Positions 26,739-36,961 of a stretch of 64,000 nucleotides of DNA are shown here, piece after piece. The DNA is from Streptomyces sp. DT2A-34 (GTDB lineage: Bacteria; Actinomycetota; Actinomycetes; Streptomycetales; Streptomycetaceae). The stretch covers positions 434,001 through 498,000 of the forward strand of contig NZ_JASTWJ010000001.1 of assembly GCF_030499515.1 (NCBI RefSeq). Reading direction: 5' to 3'. How positions within the stretch are numbered: position 1 is the stretch's first letter; every line of letters begins with the position of its first letter. The position numbers and the translations under genes are program-made. Under the pieces are notes generated by a model that did no database searches, was not told where the DNA came from, and was given only the letters and a program-made list of their open reading frames with translations.

Positions 26739-27676
26739 TTGGCCAGCGCGTTCGCGAGGGCGTCGACGTTGGCGGTCATCCAGCCGAGGTAGTCCTTGCC
26801 CTTGGGCAGGGTCTCGGTCACGGGGACGACCGGGATCCCGGCCGTCTTGGCCGCCTGCTCGGCCTTCTCGGTCTGCGGGCCGGAGGTCTGCTCGTTGTAG
26901 ACCAGCGCCTCGACCTTCTTGCCGGTGAACAGCGCCAGGGTGTCCCGCAGGGTCCTCGGGGAGACGTCGTCGCCTTCCTCGATGGCTTCGCTGAACGCTG
27001 CGGGCGTCGCGTTCTTCAGTCCGCTCGCGTCGATCATGTACAGCGGCACGGGCTCGGTGATGGCCACGGCCTCGCCGCCGTGGTCGGCCTTGATCTCGGC
27101 TTCCTTCTGCTCCAGGGGCTTCAGCTTCTCCTTGAAGTCCTTGGCGTTCTTGGTGAAGGTGGCGGCGTCGGCCGGGTCGGCCTTGGCCAGGGCGGCGGCG
27201 ATGCGGTCGGCGAGCTTGGCGGCCGTGGGGAAGTCGTACCAGACGTGCTCGTTGAGCTCACCGCCCGCCGGGGCGCTCTTGCCGGAGACCTTGACCGCGT
27301 TGATCACCTCGGCGGAGGAGTCGCCGCTCGTTTTCATCATGCGGTCGATGAAGTCGTCGTAGCCGCCGCCGTTCTCGATGACGACCTTCGCCTTGGACAG
27401 CGCCAACTGGTTCTGCGTGTTGGCCTCGTAGGAGTGCGGGTCCTGGTCGGGGTCGCTGATGATCGAGGTGACCGCCACCTTCCCGCCGCCTATCCGCTCG
27501 GCCATGTTCCCGTAGACGTCCGTCGAGGCCACCACCGGGACGGCGGAAGCCGCGGCGGGGCTGTGCGCTGCGGCGGTGTCGCTTCCGGAGTCCGAAGAAC
27601 TGCCGCAGCCCGCGAGGAGGATCAGGCAGGTGCCGGTTATCAGCGGGGCGAGACGTCGGGACGAGGACGCGGGCAT
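26735..27676 (-). CDS. znuA: Zinc ABC transporter substrate-binding lipoprotein
   Basis: 313-residue cluster A-I binding protein. A lipoprotein signal peptide ends in the lipobox LLAGC with Cys24, so the protein is anchored outside the membrane. Metal-site histidines are in DPDQDPHSYE and LNEHVWYDF. There is no long His-rich loop, but acidic stretches are present. It captures Zn(II) or Mn(II) and passes it to the ZnuBC channel. A Zur-like box lies 68 bp upstream. Confidence 0.9.
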   Translation of the reverse strand: MPASSSRRLAPLITGTCLILLAGCGSSSDSGSDTAAAHSPAAASAVPVVASTDVYGNMAERIGGGKVAVTSIISDPDQDPHSYEANTQNQLALSKAKVVIENGGGYDDFIDRMMKTSGDSSAEVINAVKVSGKSAPAGGELNEHVWYDFPTAAKLADRIAAALAKADPADAATFTKNAKDFKEKLKPLEQKEAEIKADHGGEAVAITEPVPLYMIDASGLKNATPAAFSEAIEEGDDVSPRTLRDTLALFTGKKVEALVYNEQTSGPQTEKAEQAAKTAGIPVVPVTETLPKGKDYLGWMTANVDALANALAK

Positions 27677-27744
27677 GGATACCTCCGAGGCAAGGCGAAC
27701 GGTCCGCCGAGCTTCATCCGTCCCGGCTTCGGCTCCACGCTAGA

Positions 27745-27759
27745 TGAAAATGGGTGTCA
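27745..27759 (-). promoter_or_regulatory. Zur box
   Basis: TGAAAATGGGTGTCA matches 12 of 15 positions of the Streptomyces Zur consensus TGAAAATGATTTTCA as I recall it, including both TGA/TCA ends. It is placed 68 bp upstream of the znuA start, as expected for repression of znuABC when zinc is plentiful. Confidence 0.7.
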
Positions 27760-27829
27760 ACAGCGCCTCTCGGGCGTCCGCGGGAGCAACCCTTACCGAG
27801 AACTCACCTACGCCCGTCCCCTACTCCGG

Positions 27830-28576
27830 TCAGGGGGCGGGGACCTCGTCCAGGAGCTGGGGGCCGTTGTTGCGGACGCTGTTCACGGCGGGAGAGACGG
27901 GGCGGGCGTCCAAGTGGCCGTCTGCCGGTGGGGTGAGCAGGGTGCGCAGGTCGTCGGTGGCCCGATGGTGCGGGTCGAGCCAGGCGTCGTAGTGGTCGGG
28001 GGTGAGCGCGAGGGGCATGCGGGGGTGGATGCGGCCTGCGGCGTCGGTGGCCTCGGTGGTGATGATGGTGCAGGTCAGCAGCCAGGCGGCAGGGTCGTCG
28101 GCGTCCTTGATCTCCGGGTCGCGCCAGTACTCGTACAGACCCGCCAGGGCCATCACCTGCCCGTCCTGCGGGTGGATGAAGTAGGGCTGCTTGCGGACCT
28201 TGCCCGACTTGCTGTCCTTGACCTCGTCCCACTCGTAGAAGCCGTCGGCCGGCAGGAGGCAGCGGCGTTCGGCGAAGGCGCGGCGGAAGGCGGGCTTCTC
28301 GTGCACGGTCTCCACCCGGGCGTTGATCAACCGCGCGCCGATCTTCATGTCCTTCGCCCACGAGGGCACCAGGCCCCAGCGCAGGGGCCGCAGCCGGCGC
28401 CGGGGCGGCTCGTCCTGGGCGGCGCCGCGTGGCGTGCGCTCCAGGACGGCCCACACCTCGTCGGTCGGGGCCACGTTCCAGCTGGGCGCGAGGGTCTCCT
28501 CCGGATGCCACTCGGACACCTGGAACAGCTGGGCGAGGTCCTGGGGGCTGCGGGTGGAGGCATAGCGGCCGCACAT
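27830..28576 (-). CDS. SRAP (HMCES/YedK) abasic-site shielding protein
   Basis: 248-residue SOS-response-associated peptidase. All catalytic features are visible: Cys2 in MCGRY, the Asn of INARVET, the Glu of DGFYEWDE and the His of IHPRMPL. The protein crosslinks through Cys2 to abasic sites in single-stranded DNA and protects them. The start is fixed at ATG 28576 because Cys2 must follow the initiator Met; an in-frame upstream extension to 28624 is ignored. No clear ribosome site is seen, so translation may be leaderless. It lies downstream of the purU/DUF6766 scar on the same strand. Confidence 0.9.
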   Translation of the reverse strand: MCGRYASTRSPQDLAQLFQVSEWHPEETLAPSWNVAPTDEVWAVLERTPRGAAQDEPPRRRLRPLRWGLVPSWAKDMKIGARLINARVETVHEKPAFRRAFAERRCLLPADGFYEWDEVKDSKSGKVRKQPYFIHPQDGQVMALAGLYEYWRDPEIKDADDPAAWLLTCTIITTEATDAAGRIHPRMPLALTPDHYDAWLDPHHRATDDLRTLLTPPADGHLDARPVSPAVNSVRNNGPQLLDEVPAP

Positions 28577-28620
28577 ACTGCCACTGTGCCGCACGGGAGA
28601 GAGAGCCGCGCTCCGGCTCG

Positions 28621-28850
28621 TCATCCCTCCACGCCGGTCGCGGTGTGCGCGGCGCCGACAGGCTTGGACTCCGGCGAGCCGCGCTGGCGCAGGTAGATCG
28701 ACAGGACGACCATCGAGGCCACCGCCAGCAGCTCGGACTGCCAGTTCTGCAGGGTGCGGTTCCAGAAGTCCGCGCAGGTGACGTACTGGGCCCAGGTGAG
28801 GGGCCTGCAGGTCGCGCAGTCGCTGTTCGTTGTGGGCGGCCGTACCGGTG
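28621..28850 (-). pseudogene. DUF6766-like membrane protein, 3' remnant
   Basis: The last ~60 codons read PLTWAQYVTCADFW, then NWQSELLAV and LRQRGSPESK, typical of the C-terminal half of small DUF6766 membrane proteins. Just upstream, in the other frame, comes TGTAAHNEQ, which also fits that family, so a one-base frameshift lies near 28810. The N-terminal membrane segment and start codon are gone: the sequence runs straight into the 3' end of purU. It is a dead remnant left by a deletion. The family name is recalled from pattern and is moderately sure. Confidence 0.6.
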
Positions 28851-29711
28851 ACGGACCGCTCGGGCCAGGGCCGCCGACTCCGCGTCGCGGCCGATGGCCG
28901 CCAGGTCGTCGGGGGTGTGGCTGTGGTCGACGTCGATGACCTCCTGGGCGATGATCGGGCCCTCGTCGAGGTCGGCGGTGACGTAGTGCGCTGTCGCCCC
29001 GACGAGCTTGACGCCGCGCTCGTGCGCCTGGTGGTACGGCTTGGCGCCCTTGAAGCTCGGCAGGAACGAGTGGTGGATGTTGATCATCCGGCCGGACAGG
29101 CGCGTGCACATGTCGTCGGAGAGCACCTGCATGTACCGCGCCAGCACGACCAGGTCGACGTCGAACGAGTCGACGATGTCCAGGAGCCGGGCCTCGGCCT
29201 CCGGTTTGGTCGCGGCGGTGACCGGCACGTGGAAGAACGGGATGCCGTGCCAGGCGACGAGCTCCTCGTGGTCGCGGTGGTTGGAGACCACCGCGACCAC
29301 GTCGATGGGCAGGTCGCCGCTGCGCGTGCGGAAGAGCAGGTCGTTCAGGCAGTGCCCGTAGCGCGACACCATGACCAGGACGCGGCGCCGGGTGCTCACC
29401 GGTTCGAGATGCCACCGCATGGCGAAGGGCTCGGCCACCGCGGCGAAGTCGCGGCGCAGGATCTGCGTGATGTGCTCGCCGCCGAGGGTGGCGAAGCGCA
29501 CCCGCATGAAGAAGTGGCCGACGCGGCGGTCGCCGAACTGTTGGTTGTCGATGATGTCGCAGCCGTGCTCGACCAGGTACCGCGAGACGGCATGGACGAT
29601 GCCGGGAGCCTCGGGACAGTCGACGGTGAGCACGTGCTCGACCTGCGCCGCGGCGGGGTCGTCGGCGGGCGAGTGGGCGGGGGACTCGGCGGGAGCCGGG
29701 ATCTGAGTCAT
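28851..29711 (-). pseudogene. purU: Formyltetrahydrofolate deformylase, C-terminus lost
   Basis: 287 codons match PurU. An N-terminal ACT domain (VDCPEAPGIVHAVSRYL) precedes the formyl-transferase domain with the catalytic NIHHSFLPSFKGAKPYHQA segment and the D of YVTADLDEGPI. Normal PurU ends about 20 residues later with an RVLLNG-type tail. Here homology stops after LARAVR and the frame continues through the DUF6766 remnant and across the SRAP gene to 27804 with no native stop. The enzyme would release formate from 10-formyl-THF; it may be inactive or made as a run-on protein of about 635 residues. ATG at 29711 is 86 bp after soxG. Confidence 0.75.
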
Positions 29712-29797
29712 GGTGTGAGCAATCGATGACGTTGACGGCGAGGCCGCTGCGGCCTCCTTGTACGTGCCCCCGGCGGGGGCGTCACGCTCGGCACCCG

Positions 29798-30406
29798 TCA
29801 GGGCACCTCCGGCCCGCGGTACTCGCTCATCGCGTCGATGAGCCAGCGCGCCAGGTAGTCGGCGAACGAGGACCGCGGGAACAGCCGGTACGTCGGCCCG
29901 TCGTCGACCTGCCAGAGCAGTACCGCGATGGGACCCACCGTGGTCGACACGGCCTGGCCGGGTGCGAAGGACCGGGGATGCAGGTCCAGCGGGCAGCCCT
30001 TCTCCAGCACCTGTCGGGCGGCCGGGCCGCTCAGCTCCAGCGTGGTGCGGTTCGCGGAGACGTCCACGACCGAGCCCGGGTCGCCGCCGAGCGCCTCCCC
30101 CAACTCGGCGGTCACCGCGGCCGCTTCGGCCTGGGACAGCACGAGCCACTCGTCCGGGCCGAGCCAGAGGACCGTGTGGGGGCCGGACGAGGTGGTCTGG
30201 CCGCACCGCCCGGGGAGCGGCGCTCCCAGCGCCTTCGCGATGCGGTCGGCCGCTTCGGAAGCGGGGTCGACCCGGAGATCGACCATGGTGAGGAACGGCC
30301 GCTCGGTCAGCGTGACGCCGCGCGCGCCGGTGACCGCGGCGGCGCGCATCCGCTCTTCCAGGTGCGCCAGCGGGCTCACCCGTGCGTCGATCGTCGGCTC
30401 AGCCAT
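29798..30406 (-). CDS. soxG: Sarcosine oxidase gamma subunit
   Basis: 202-residue SoxG-like protein, the smallest tetrahydrofolate-fold subunit of heterotetrameric sarcosine oxidase. It begins with [14 protein letters not shown] and contains the segments LGPDEWLVL and [14 protein letters not shown] typical of the family. ATG at 30404-30406 overlaps the last 8 bp of soxA, so it is coupled to the alpha subunit. It is the last intact gene of the glyA-soxBDAG operon. Confidence 0.88.
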   Translation of the reverse strand: MAEPTIDARVSPLAHLEERMRAAAVTGARGVTLTERPFLTMVDLRVDPASEAADRIAKALGAPLPGRCGQTTSSGPHTVLWLGPDEWLVLSQAEAAAVTAELGEALGGDPGSVVDVSANRTTLELSGPAARQVLEKGCPLDLHPRSFAPGQAVSTTVGPIAVLLWQVDDGPTYRLFPRSSFADYLARWLIDAMSEYRGPEVP

Positions 30407-33275
30407 CGCGCTTGGTCCCTTCGGGGTCGTAGAGGACGAAGTCGGTCACCTCGACGGGCACCAGTTCCTCGCCCACCGGGGCGAGCATGGTCTGGCCCTT
30501 CCTTGCCTGCCCGTCGGCGACGAGGGCGAGGGCGAAGGGGCGGCCGAGGGCCGGACTGTGGTAGCTGGAGGTGACGTGGCCGAGCATCGGCACGGGCACG
30601 GTCGCCAAGTCGACGTCCGGCGCGACGAGTTGGGTTCCCTCGGGCAGCCGGGTCGTGCGGTCGCTCGGGAGCAGGCCGACGAGTTGCTTGCGGTCGGTGC
30701 GGGCGGTGTCGGCGCGGGAGTAGGACCGCTTGCCGATGAAGTCCTTCTGCTTGGAGACCACCCAGGACATGCCGGCGTCCTGCGGGGTGACGGTGCCGTC
30801 GGTGTCCTGGCCGACAATGATGTAGCCCTTCTCGGCGCGCAGCACGTGCATGGTCTCGGTGCCGTACGGGGTGATGCCGTACGGCTGCCCGGCCTCCCAC
30901 ACCTGCTCCCAGACGGTCAGGCCGTACCAGGCGGAGACGTTGATCTCGTAGGCGAGTTCGCCGGAGAAGGAGATCCGGCAGATGCGGGCCGGGATGCCGG
31001 AGGCCAGGGTGGTCTCGCGGAAGGCCATGAAGGGGAACGCCTCGGCGGACAGGTCGACGTCGGGCGCGAGTTGGGCGACGACCTCGCGCGACTTCGGGCC
31101 GACGACCGCGATCGTCGTCCACTGCTCGGTCACCGAGGTGCAGTGCACGTCGAGTTCGGGCCACTCGGTCTGCAGCCACTCCTCCAGCCAGTCCAGGACC
31201 CCGGCGGCGCCGCCGGTCGTGGTGGTCATGAAGTAGCGGTTGTCGTCGAGGCGCAGTGTCACGCCGTCGTCGAAGATCATGCCGTCGGGCTTGCACATGA
31301 CGCCGTAGCGGGCCATGCCGGGCTTGAGCTTCTTGAAGGCGTTGGTGTAGACGCGGTTGAGGAACTCGCCCGCGTCCGCGCCCCAGATCTCGATCTTGCC
31401 GAGGGTGGACGCGTCCATGAACGCCACCCCCTCACGGGCCGCCCGGCACTCGCGGGCCACGGCCGTGTCCATGTCCTCACCGGGCCGGGGGAAGTACCAG
31501 GGGCGCTTCCACTGCCCGACGTCCTCGAACAACGCCCCGTGCGCCACATGCCAGCTGTGGATCGACGTGGTCCGCTCCGGGTCGAACAGCTCGCCGCGCT
31601 CCCGTCCGGCCAGGGCGGCGAAGGCCACCGGCGTGTACGGCGCCCGGTAGGCGGTGGTGCCGATCTCCCCGGGCGACCCGCCCGCGCCGAGCGCCTCGGC
31701 GATGACACCGATCGCGTTGACAGCGGACGTCTTGCCCTGGTCGTTGGCCGTGCCGAGCGAGGTGTAGCGCTTGACGTGCTCCACGCCGCGCATGCCGGCG
31801 CCGGTGGAGCGCCGGACATCGGCGACGGTGACATCGCGTTGCAGGTCGACGAAGTGGGTGTCCCAGGCGCCGGGTTCGCCGTCGGGGGCGGGGACCAGCC
31901 ACAGGGCACGCACCGGGCCTGACGACCGGACATCGCCGGGCGACGGTACGGACACCGGGAACCCGGCGTCGGTCGCGGCCCGCGCACCTGCCCGCGCTCC
32001 CTCGGCCAGACAGCCGTCGAGGTCGTACGTCCCCCGGGCCGCACCGACGACCTGCTGGTCCCGTACGGCGCCGTCGGGCACGAAGGCGACCAGCTCCTCG
32101 TCCCAGCGCAGCCGCCCCTGACGCTGGCTGTGCAGGTGCACCACCGGGCTCCAGCCGCCCGAGACGGCGAGCAGGTCGCAGTCGAACGACCGTGGAGCCC
32201 CGGCGAGTTGCCCGTCGGTGTCGAGGGCCTGGACGGTGACGCCGGTGAGCCGGCGGTCCCCCGAGGTGTCGACCACGGCGCTGCCCGTCAGCACCCGCAC
32301 CCCGGTCGCCACGGCCACCTCGGCGGCCCGGTGGGACAGCTCGGGGCGTGCGTCCACGACCGCGGCGATGTCGATGCCGGCGGCGTGGAGGTCGGCGACC
32401 GTGTCGTAGGCGCTGTCGTTGGTGGTGCTGACCACGGCCCGCGAGCCCGGCGCCACGGCGTACCGGTTGAGGTAGGTGCGCACGGCCGCGGCGAGCATGA
32501 CCCCGGGGCGGTCGTTGCCGGCGAAGGTCAGCGGACGCTCGTGCGCGCCGGTCGCCAGGACGACCTGGCGGGCCCGGATGTGCCACAGCCGCTGGCGCGA
32601 GACGCCTTCGGGGGCCCCGGCTCCGAGGTGGTCGGTGCGCCGCTGGAGGGCCAGCACGTAGTTGTCGTCGTACGACCCGAAGGCCATGGTGCGGTGCAGT
32701 ACGACGGCCTCGGGGGCGGCGTCGAGGGCCGCGCGGACGTCGGCGACCCAGTCGAGGGCGGACTGGGCGCCGGTCGTCTCGCTGCTCCCGGAGAGCAGCG
32801 AACCGCCGGGCTCGGGCTGGTCGTCGAGGAGGATCACGCGGGCGCCGGAGCCGGCGGCGGAGGCGGCGGCCGCGAGTCCGGCCGGGCCGGCGCCGACGAC
32901 CAGGACGTCGGTGTGGACGTACTTCTTGTCGTAGACGGCGGGGTCGGGGGTCGGGTCGAGTCGGCCCATCCCGGAGAGCGTGGTGGCGGACAGGCCGTCG
33001 TACAGCTCCACGGTCGTGGCCGGCAGCATGCCCTCCGAGCACGAACCGTCGATCCGCAGCAGGGCGTTGGGTTCCTCGACGCCCGCGGCGACGATGCCGC
33101 GCGGGCGGCCGCGGTAGAGCGACGGGGCGACCTCGACAAGGCCGTTCGCCAGCATCGCCGAGGCGACGGTGTCTCCGGGGTGCCCGGTCAGCTCCCGCCC
33201 GTCGACGGTGAACCGCAGCACGCTGCCGCGGTCGATGCGGCCCCCTCGCGGGAGCCGGAAGTGCTGGTCGGTCAT
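30399..33275 (-). CDS. soxA: Sarcosine oxidase alpha subunit
   Basis: 958-residue protein. In order it has an N-terminal ferredoxin-like fold ([17 protein letters not shown]), an NAD/FAD dinucleotide domain ([17 protein letters not shown]) from about residue 125, and a C-terminal aminomethyltransferase-like tetrahydrofolate domain from about 580 ([17 protein letters not shown]). The enzyme demethylates sarcosine to glycine; the methyl group leaves as 5,10-methylene-THF and oxygen becomes H2O2. ATG at 33275 overlaps the soxD stop (ATGA). Length matches the family. Confidence 0.93.
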   Translation of the reverse strand: MTDQHFRLPRGGRIDRGSVLRFTVDGRELTGHPGDTVASAMLANGLVEVAPSLYRGRPRGIVAAGVEEPNALLRIDGSCSEGMLPATTVELYDGLSATTLSGMGRLDPTPDPAVYDKKYVHTDVLVVGAGPAGLAAAASAAGSGARVILLDDQPEPGGSLLSGSSETTGAQSALDWVADVRAALDAAPEAVVLHRTMAFGSYDDNYVLALQRRTDHLGAGAPEGVSRQRLWHIRARQVVLATGAHERPLTFAGNDRPGVMLAAAVRTYLNRYAVAPGSRAVVSTTNDSAYDTVADLHAAGIDIAAVVDARPELSHRAAEVAVATGVRVLTGSAVVDTSGDRRLTGVTVQALDTDGQLAGAPRSFDCDLLAVSGGWSPVVHLHSQRQGRLRWDEELVAFVPDGAVRDQQVVGAARGTYDLDGCLAEGARAGARAATDAGFPVSVPSPGDVRSSGPVRALWLVPAPDGEPGAWDTHFVDLQRDVTVADVRRSTGAGMRGVEHVKRYTSLGTANDQGKTSAVNAIGVIAEALGAGGSPGEIGTTAYRAPYTPVAFAALAGRERGELFDPERTTSIHSWHVAHGALFEDVGQWKRPWYFPRPGEDMDTAVARECRAAREGVAFMDASTLGKIEIWGADAGEFLNRVYTNAFKKLKPGMARYGVMCKPDGMIFDDGVTLRLDDNRYFMTTTTGGAAGVLDWLEEWLQTEWPELDVHCTSVTEQWTTIAVVGPKSREVVAQLAPDVDLSAEAFPFMAFRETTLASGIPARICRISFSGELAYEINVSAWYGLTVWEQVWEAGQPYGITPYGTETMHVLRAEKGYIIVGQDTDGTVTPQDAGMSWVVSKQKDFIGKRSYSRADTARTDRKQLVGLLPSDRTTRLPEGTQLVAPDVDLATVPVPMLGHVTSSYHSPALGRPFALALVADGQARKGQTMLAPVGEELVPVEVTDFVLYDPEGTKRDG

Positions 33276-33568
33276 CGGTTCCCTCCGGCCTGGGGCAGCT
33301 CGGGGCGGGGCTCGTCGAGCCGGTAGGTGGCGAGCAACTCGTTGGTGACGGTGTCGCGCAGGACGTTGAACCAGCGACGGCAGCCGATGCTGTGCACCCA
33401 CCGCTCGGCGAAGGGGCCCTTGGGGTTGTCGCGGTAGAAGACGTACTCGGCCCACTGCTCGTCGGTGAGGTCGGCGGGGTTCTCGGGGTGGGGGACGTGG
33501 GCCTGTCCGCCGTAGTGGTACTCGGTCTCGTCACGGGGACCGCACCAGGGGCAGCTGATCAGCAGCAC
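33272..33568 (-). CDS. soxD: Sarcosine oxidase delta subunit
   Basis: 98-residue zinc-binding subunit. The zinc ligands are visible as ISCPWCG at residues 4-10 and HSIGC near residue 63. The start is GTG at 33568, preceded by GAAGGA; the longer open frame upstream overlaps soxB and has no homology. It overlaps soxA by four bases and follows soxB by 23 bp. Confidence 0.9.
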   Translation of the reverse strand: MLLISCPWCGPRDETEYHYGGQAHVPHPENPADLTDEQWAEYVFYRDNPKGPFAERWVHSIGCRRWFNVLRDTVTNELLATYRLDEPRPELPQAGGNR

Positions 33569-33591
33569 GGTGTCCTTCTCTCCACGGGCTC

Positions 33592-34812
33592 TCAGTGGGC
33601 CACGGCCGCGGCGCCGTGTTCGTCGATCAGGGCGCCCGTCGTGAAGCGTTCGAGGGCGAAGGGGGCGTTCAGCGGATGCGGTTCGCCCGTGGCGACGGTG
33701 TGCGCGAAGGTCCAGCCGGCGGCCGGGGTGGCCTTGAAACCGCCGGTTCCCCAGCCGCAGTTGACGTAGAGGTTCTCCACGGGAGTGCTGCCGATGATCG
33801 GGGAGGCGTCCGGGGTGACGTCGACGATGCCGCCCCATGTCCGCAGCACGTGCGCGCGGGCGAAGACCGGGAACAGCTCGACGGCGGCGGCCATCTGCTG
33901 CTCGATGACGTGGAAGGAGCCGCGCTGACCGTAGCCGTTGTAGGAGTCGACGCCCGCGCCCATCACCAGCTCGCCCTTGTGCGCCTGGGACACGTAGACG
34001 TGCACGTGGTTCGACATGACGACGGTGGGGTGCACCGGTTCGTGCAGTTCGGAGACCAGGGCCTGCAGCGGGTGCGACTGCACCGGCAGCCGTACGCCCG
34101 CCCGCTCGGCCAGCACACTGCTGTGCCCGGCCGCCGCGAGACCGACCCGGCCTGCCTTGATGCGGCCGAGGTTCGTCTCGACGCCCACGACCCGGTCGCC
34201 GTCCTTGAGGAAGCCGGTGACCTCGCAGCCCTGGATCAGGTCCACGCCCAGCTCGTCGGCCCGGCGGGCCAGCGCCCAGGCCACGTGGTCGTGCTTGGCG
34301 ATGCCGGCCCGGGGCTGGAAGGTGCCGCCGAGGACCGGATAGCGGGTGCGCGGCGAGACGTTGAGGATGGGGCAGACCTCGGCGACCTCGTCCGGTTCGA
34401 GCCACTCGGCGTCGACTCCGTTGAGGCGGTTGGCGTTGACGCGGCGCACGCCCTCGCGGACGTCCTGGAGGGTGTGCGCGAGGTTGAGGACGCCGCGCTG
34501 GCTGAACAGGAAGTCGTAGTCCAGTTCCTCGGGGAGCCCCTCCCACAGCTTGAGCGCGTGCTCGTAGATCGCCGCGCTCTCGTCCCAGAGGTAGTTGGAG
34601 CGGATGATCGTGGTGTTGCGGGCCATGTTGCCGCCGGCCAGCCAGCCCTTCTCCAGGACGGCGACGTTGGTGATGCCGTGGTTCTTGGCGAGGTAGTAGG
34701 CGGTGGCCAGGCCGTGGCCGCCCGCGCCGACGATGACGACGTCGTACGAGGAGCGCGGCTCGGGGTTGCGCCAGAGGAAGTCCGGGTGTTCCGGCAGGGC
34801 CTCGGTGGTCAT
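33592..34812 (-). CDS. soxB: Sarcosine oxidase beta subunit
   Basis: 406-residue flavoprotein. FAD motif [18 protein letters not shown] starts at about residue 25; the AKHDHVAW segment (His174/His176) holds the histidine that carries covalent FMN in this family; and a C-terminal [13 protein letters not shown] motif is present. It holds the sarcosine-oxidising site. ATG at 34812 overlaps the glyA stop as ATGA. The R-S-N-Y-L-W and GGNMARNTT segments are fully conserved-looking. Confidence 0.93.
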   Translation of the reverse strand: MTTEALPEHPDFLWRNPEPRSSYDVVIVGAGGHGLATAYYLAKNHGITNVAVLEKGWLAGGNMARNTTIIRSNYLWDESAAIYEHALKLWEGLPEELDYDFLFSQRGVLNLAHTLQDVREGVRRVNANRLNGVDAEWLEPDEVAEVCPILNVSPRTRYPVLGGTFQPRAGIAKHDHVAWALARRADELGVDLIQGCEVTGFLKDGDRVVGVETNLGRIKAGRVGLAAAGHSSVLAERAGVRLPVQSHPLQALVSELHEPVHPTVVMSNHVHVYVSQAHKGELVMGAGVDSYNGYGQRGSFHVIEQQMAAAVELFPVFARAHVLRTWGGIVDVTPDASPIIGSTPVENLYVNCGWGTGGFKATPAAGWTFAHTVATGEPHPLNAPFALERFTTGALIDEHGAAAVAH

Positions 34813-36134
34813 GCCGCGTCTCCGTTCAGGTGGGACAGGTGGGGATAGAGGGGGAAGGCGGCGGCGAGCTTCTCGACGCGGTCACGCAGCAGGCCCGCGC
34901 GCTCGTCGCCGAGCTGCTCCTCCTTCAGGGCCTGGGCGATGATGTCCGCGACCTCCCGGAACTCCGCCTCGCCGAAGCCGCGGGTGGCCAGGGCCGGGGT
35001 GCCGATCCGCAGGCCCGAGGAGACCATCGGCGGGCGGGGGTCGAACGGCACCGCGTTGCGGTTGACGGTGATGCCGATGCGGTGCAGCCGGTCCTCGGCC
35101 TGCCGGCCGTCGAGCGCGGAGCCCCGCAGGTCGACGAGGACCAGGTGGACTTCGGTGCCGCCGGTCAGGACCGTGATCCCGGCCTCGGCCACGTCGTCGG
35201 CCAGCAGGCGTCCGGCGAGGATGCGGGCGCCGTCGAGGGTGCGCTGCTGGCGCTCCTTGAACTCCTCCCCCGCGGCCACCTTGAAGGCCACCGCCTTCGC
35301 CGCGATGACGTGCTCCAGCGGGCCGCCCTGCTGGCCGGGGAAGACCGCGGAGTTGATCTTCTTGGCCAGGTCGGCACGGCTGAGGATGACACCGCCGCGG
35401 GGTCCGCCGAGGGTCTTGTGGGTGGTGGTCGTGACGACGTCGGCGTACGGCACGGGGCTCGGGTGGAGGCCCGCGGCCACCAGTCCGGCGAAGTGCGCCA
35501 TGTCCACCATCAGGTACGCGCCCACTTGGTCGGCGATCCGCCGGAACGCGGCGAAGTCCAGCCGGCGCGGGTAGGCCGACCAACCGGCGACGATCATCTT
35601 CGGCCGGTGGGCGAGGGCGAGCTGCTCGACCTCGTCCATGTCGATGCGCAGGTCGGACTCGCGCACGTGGTACGGCACGACGTTGTACAGCCTGCCGGAG
35701 AAGTTGATGCGCATGCCGTGCGTCAGATGACCGCCGTGCGCCAGGTCGAGGCCGAGAACCGTGTCGCCGGGCTTCAGCAGCGCGAACATCGCGGCCGCGT
35801 TGGCCTGGGCACCCGAGTGCGGCTGCACGTTCGCGGCCTCGGCGCCGAACAGTTCCCTCACCCGGGCGATGGCCAACCGCTCGACGACGTCGACGTGTTC
35901 GCAGCCGCCGTAGTAGCGGCGGCCCGGGTAGCCCTCGGCGTACTTGTTGGTCAGCACCGAGCCCTGGGCCTCCATGACGGCGGCCGGGGCGAAGTTCTCC
36001 GAGGCGATCATTTCCAGGGTCGACTGCTGGCGGTGCAGTTCGGCGGCCACCGCGGCGGCGACGTCCGGGTCGAGTTCGCTGAGCGGGAGGGAGAGGGAGG
36101 AGGCGAATGAGGTGAGCGACGGGTTCGTTGCCAT
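34809..36134 (-). CDS. glyA: Serine hydroxymethyltransferase
   Basis: 441-residue PLP enzyme that interconverts serine with glycine plus 5,10-methylene-THF. It has MIASENF, the [14 protein letters not shown] substrate loop and the PLP lysine in [14 protein letters not shown], shown here in part. Here it heads the sarcosine operon and can join the glycine and methylene-THF made by sarcosine oxidase into serine, which makes it a pathway-specific paralogue rather than the housekeeping copy. The start is ATG at 36134, with a palindrome about 35 bp upstream. Confidence 0.93.
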   Translation of the reverse strand: MATNPSLTSFASSLSLPLSELDPDVAAAVAAELHRQQSTLEMIASENFAPAAVMEAQGSVLTNKYAEGYPGRRYYGGCEHVDVVERLAIARVRELFGAEAANVQPHSGAQANAAAMFALLKPGDTVLGLDLAHGGHLTHGMRINFSGRLYNVVPYHVRESDLRIDMDEVEQLALAHRPKMIVAGWSAYPRRLDFAAFRRIADQVGAYLMVDMAHFAGLVAAGLHPSPVPYADVVTTTTHKTLGGPRGGVILSRADLAKKINSAVFPGQQGGPLEHVIAAKAVAFKVAAGEEFKERQQRTLDGARILAGRLLADDVAEAGITVLTGGTEVHLVLVDLRGSALDGRQAEDRLHRIGITVNRNAVPFDPRPPMVSSGLRIGTPALATRGFGEAEFREVADIIAQALKEEQLGDERAGLLRDRVEKLAAAFPLYPHLSHLNGDAA

Positions 36135-36168
36135 CTGTGCACCATCCTGAGAGCCAGCTGGTGAGCAA

Positions 36169-36180
36169 CTGATATATCAG
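36169..36180. promoter_or_regulatory. Palindrome between glyA and gntR
   Basis: CTGATATATCAG is a perfect 12-bp palindrome in the 98-bp divergent gap, 35 bp from glyA and 53 bp from the regulator gene. It is AT-rich in an otherwise GC-rich genome. Position and symmetry fit an operator for the divergent GntR/FCD regulator. Confidence 0.6.
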
Positions 36181-36232
36181 ACTCTGCGGTAAGGTATGTG
36201 AGCTCGACGGAGAGGTCAAGGGGGCATTTTCC

Positions 36233-36898
36233 ATGCAGTACGCGGCGACCGAGGCGAGGGACGAGGAACTCTCTCTGGCCGAGCGGGCCTACCGCGCCAT
36301 CCGCGACCGGCTCGTCATGCTCGAGATCCGCCCCGGCGCGCCGATCAACGAGGAGCAGCTGGGCCAGTCCCTCGGCGTCGGACGCACACCGGTGCGCGAG
36401 GCGCTCAAGCGGCTCCAGTACGAGCGCCTGATCGCGACCTACCCCCGGCGCGGGACCTTCGCCACCGAGGTCAACATCACCGACCTGGCCCATATCTCCG
36501 AGGTGCGGCAGGAGCTGGAGCCCCTGGCCGCCGCCCAGGCCGCGCGGCGGGCCACGCCTGCGGACCGGGAGACGCTGACGGCTCTGCGGCGCGAGCTGGA
36601 GCGCGTGGACTCCGCCCGGCAGGGCGCCACCGAGCTCATGCACCTGGACCTCCAGGTGCACCGCGCGGTCTACGCCGCCGCGCACAACCCGTACCTCGAG
36701 GACGCCCTGGTCCGCCACGACAACCTGGCCACCCGTATCTGGTGCCTGTTCATCGACCGGCTGTCCGACATGGCCGGCCATGTCGAGGAGCACGGACCGC
36801 TGATCGAGGCGATCGTCGACGGTGAACCGGAGAAGGCGGCGCGGCTGGCCCGCAGCCACGTCGAGGACTTCGAACGGGCCATTCGCGCGGCCATCTGA
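36233..36898 (+). CDS. GntR-family (FCD) regulator of the sarcosine operon
   Basis: 221-residue regulator. The winged helix-turn-helix lies at about residues 15-75 (AYRAIRDRLVMLEIRPG, then LGVGRTPVREALKRLQYERL) and an FCD effector domain at about 85-215 has the metal-type DLQVHRAVYAAAHNPYL segment. It is divergent from glyA-soxBDAG and shares the gap with a 12-bp palindrome, so it probably senses a sarcosine/betaine pathway compound. AAGGGGG lies upstream of the ATG at 36233. Confidence 0.88.
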   Translation: MQYAATEARDEELSLAERAYRAIRDRLVMLEIRPGAPINEEQLGQSLGVGRTPVREALKRLQYERLIATYPRRGTFATEVNITDLAHISEVRQELEPLAAAQAARRATPADRETLTALRRELERVDSARQGATELMHLDLQVHRAVYAAAHNPYLEDALVRHDNLATRIWCLFIDRLSDMAGHVEEHGPLIEAIVDGEPEKAARLARSHVEDFERAIRAAI

Positions 36899-36961
36899 GA
36901 GACGCGGCCGTCCGAGAGGCACCCGGGGACCTGATTCCGCCCGGACGCACGGGAGTTGGCG

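Noticed and set aside
27804..29711. PurU as a 635-residue native protein
   Set aside because: The part beyond residue 287 has no family match and overlaps the SRAP gene in another frame; it is run-on after loss of the true end.
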